Of a stretch of DNA of 6,109 nucleotides, positions 5,767 through 6,109 are shown piece after piece; position 1 is the stretch's first letter; each line of letters begins with the position of its first letter. A program made the position numbers and the translations under genes. Location: NCBI GenBank assembly GCA_003669575.1, contig QWOR01000117.1, forward strand, positions 1-6,109. Direction: 5' to 3'. This DNA comes from Planctomycetota bacterium (lineage in GTDB: Bacteria; Planctomycetota; Planctomycetia; Planctomycetales; Planctomycetaceae). The notes beneath the pieces are model-generated. The model did not search any database. It saw nothing but the letters and a program-made list of their open reading frames with translations, and was not told the DNA's origin.

Positions 5767-6109
5767 TGATCGGAATCCGCACGATGGCCCTCATCATCTC
5801 CAATTACCACGTATCGTCCTTTCACACCAAAAGCAGGTAGCCGCCGCTGCTGATTGTCTTGAATCTGTGTAATCCTCTGAATCTGTGGACCTCTTTTTCT
5901 GTTCCTTAATCGATGTCGAACGGATTGAGTGCGAAAGGGGTGCAGACAGAAGTGATCCAAAGATTCAGAGGATTACGGGGATTCAGAGAGGTGGTTCACG
6001 GGCTCCTTGATCATGATGATTCAAGGTGGGCAACAGGTGGATTGAAATTAGGTGAGCACTTGGGGAAACAACTTCCAAGGCTCTGCCAGTCTGATGGTTA
6101 CGAGGCAAA
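5767..6109. other. Intergenic region with no convincing gene, to right edge
   Basis: No frame encodes a recognisable protein. An ATG at 5913 opens a + strand frame that stays open to the right edge (65 complete codons), but its product matches nothing I know and the right arm of an inverted repeat lies inside it. One - strand frame is open from the right edge back to about 5986, also unrecognisable. The region holds the 29-base inverted repeat at 5861-5984 and a small weak hairpin (CCTTGA 6005-6010 with TCAAGG 6021-6026). No tRNA or terminator was seen. Confidence 0.6.
5861..5984. repeat. Imperfect 29-base inverted repeat made of 9-base GATT units
   Basis: The arms 5861-5889 and 5956-5984 are complementary at 25 of 29 positions, including 16 uninterrupted pairs (5869-5884 with 5961-5976), around a 66-base spacer. 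Read on the + strand, the right arm is GATTCAGAG, GATTACGGG, GATTCAGAG at 9-base steps from 5962. The reverse complement of the left arm gives GATTCAGAG, GATTACACA, GATTCAAGA with the same step. Short repeats of this GATTAC-type composition are known to be dispersed in many environmental genomes, so this is probably a noncoding dispersed element or a long hairpin. No transposase or clear target-site duplication is visible. Confidence 0.7.

Noticed and set aside
6005..6026. Hairpin CCTTGA/TCAAGG as a terminator
   Set aside because: It has a six-base AT-containing stem with a 10-base loop and no following T-run, and lies far from the acetyltransferase stop.
5913..6109. Open + strand frame from ATG 5913 running off the right edge
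   Set aside because: The 65 visible complete codons resemble no known protein, there is no ribosome site, and the frame includes one arm of the inverted repeat. It could be revisited if the sequence to the right keeps it open.

Overview
This looks like an ordinary chromosomal segment of a moderately GC-rich bacterium, most likely a planctomycete. That placement is an inference. It rests on remembered resemblance of the glycine decarboxylase and acetyltransferase sequences to planctomycetal proteins, on three of four visible gene starts lacking a clear Shine-Dalgarno sequence, and on the mixed gene order. No 16S rRNA or other taxonomic marker is present.

Layout from left to right: (1) The 3' end of a molybdopterin adenylyltransferase gene (mog), cut by the left edge. 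(2) gcvPA and gcvPB, the two halves of a split glycine decarboxylase (P-protein of the glycine cleavage system), both on the + strand and 105 bases apart. (3) A strong, nearly perfect stem-loop that can terminate transcription from both sides. (4) A convergent - strand gene for a 472-residue membrane-anchored coiled-coil protein of unknown function. It has a strong ribosome binding site, a GTG start and a leader rich in inverted repeats. (5) A divergent + strand GNAT-family N-acetyltransferase gene. (6) About 340 bases to the right edge with no convincing gene, carrying a 29-base imperfect inverted repeat built from 9-base GATT-led units.

GcvPA and GcvPB should assemble into one PLP enzyme that decarboxylates glycine and passes the aminomethyl group to lipoyl-GcvH. 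Neither gcvH nor gcvT lies in the window, and no glycine riboswitch is visible upstream of gcvPA. mog, the coiled-coil gene and the acetyltransferase show no evident functional link to glycine cleavage.

The least ordinary item is the coiled-coil protein. Residues 117-410 resolve into twelve consecutive units, ten of exactly 24 residues, one of 31 (24 plus one heptad) and one of 23. They share hydrophobic positions 4, 8, 11, 14 and 18 and often a glutamine at position 21. I do not recognise a named family for it. The other second-look items are its structured leader and the inverted repeat near the right edge.
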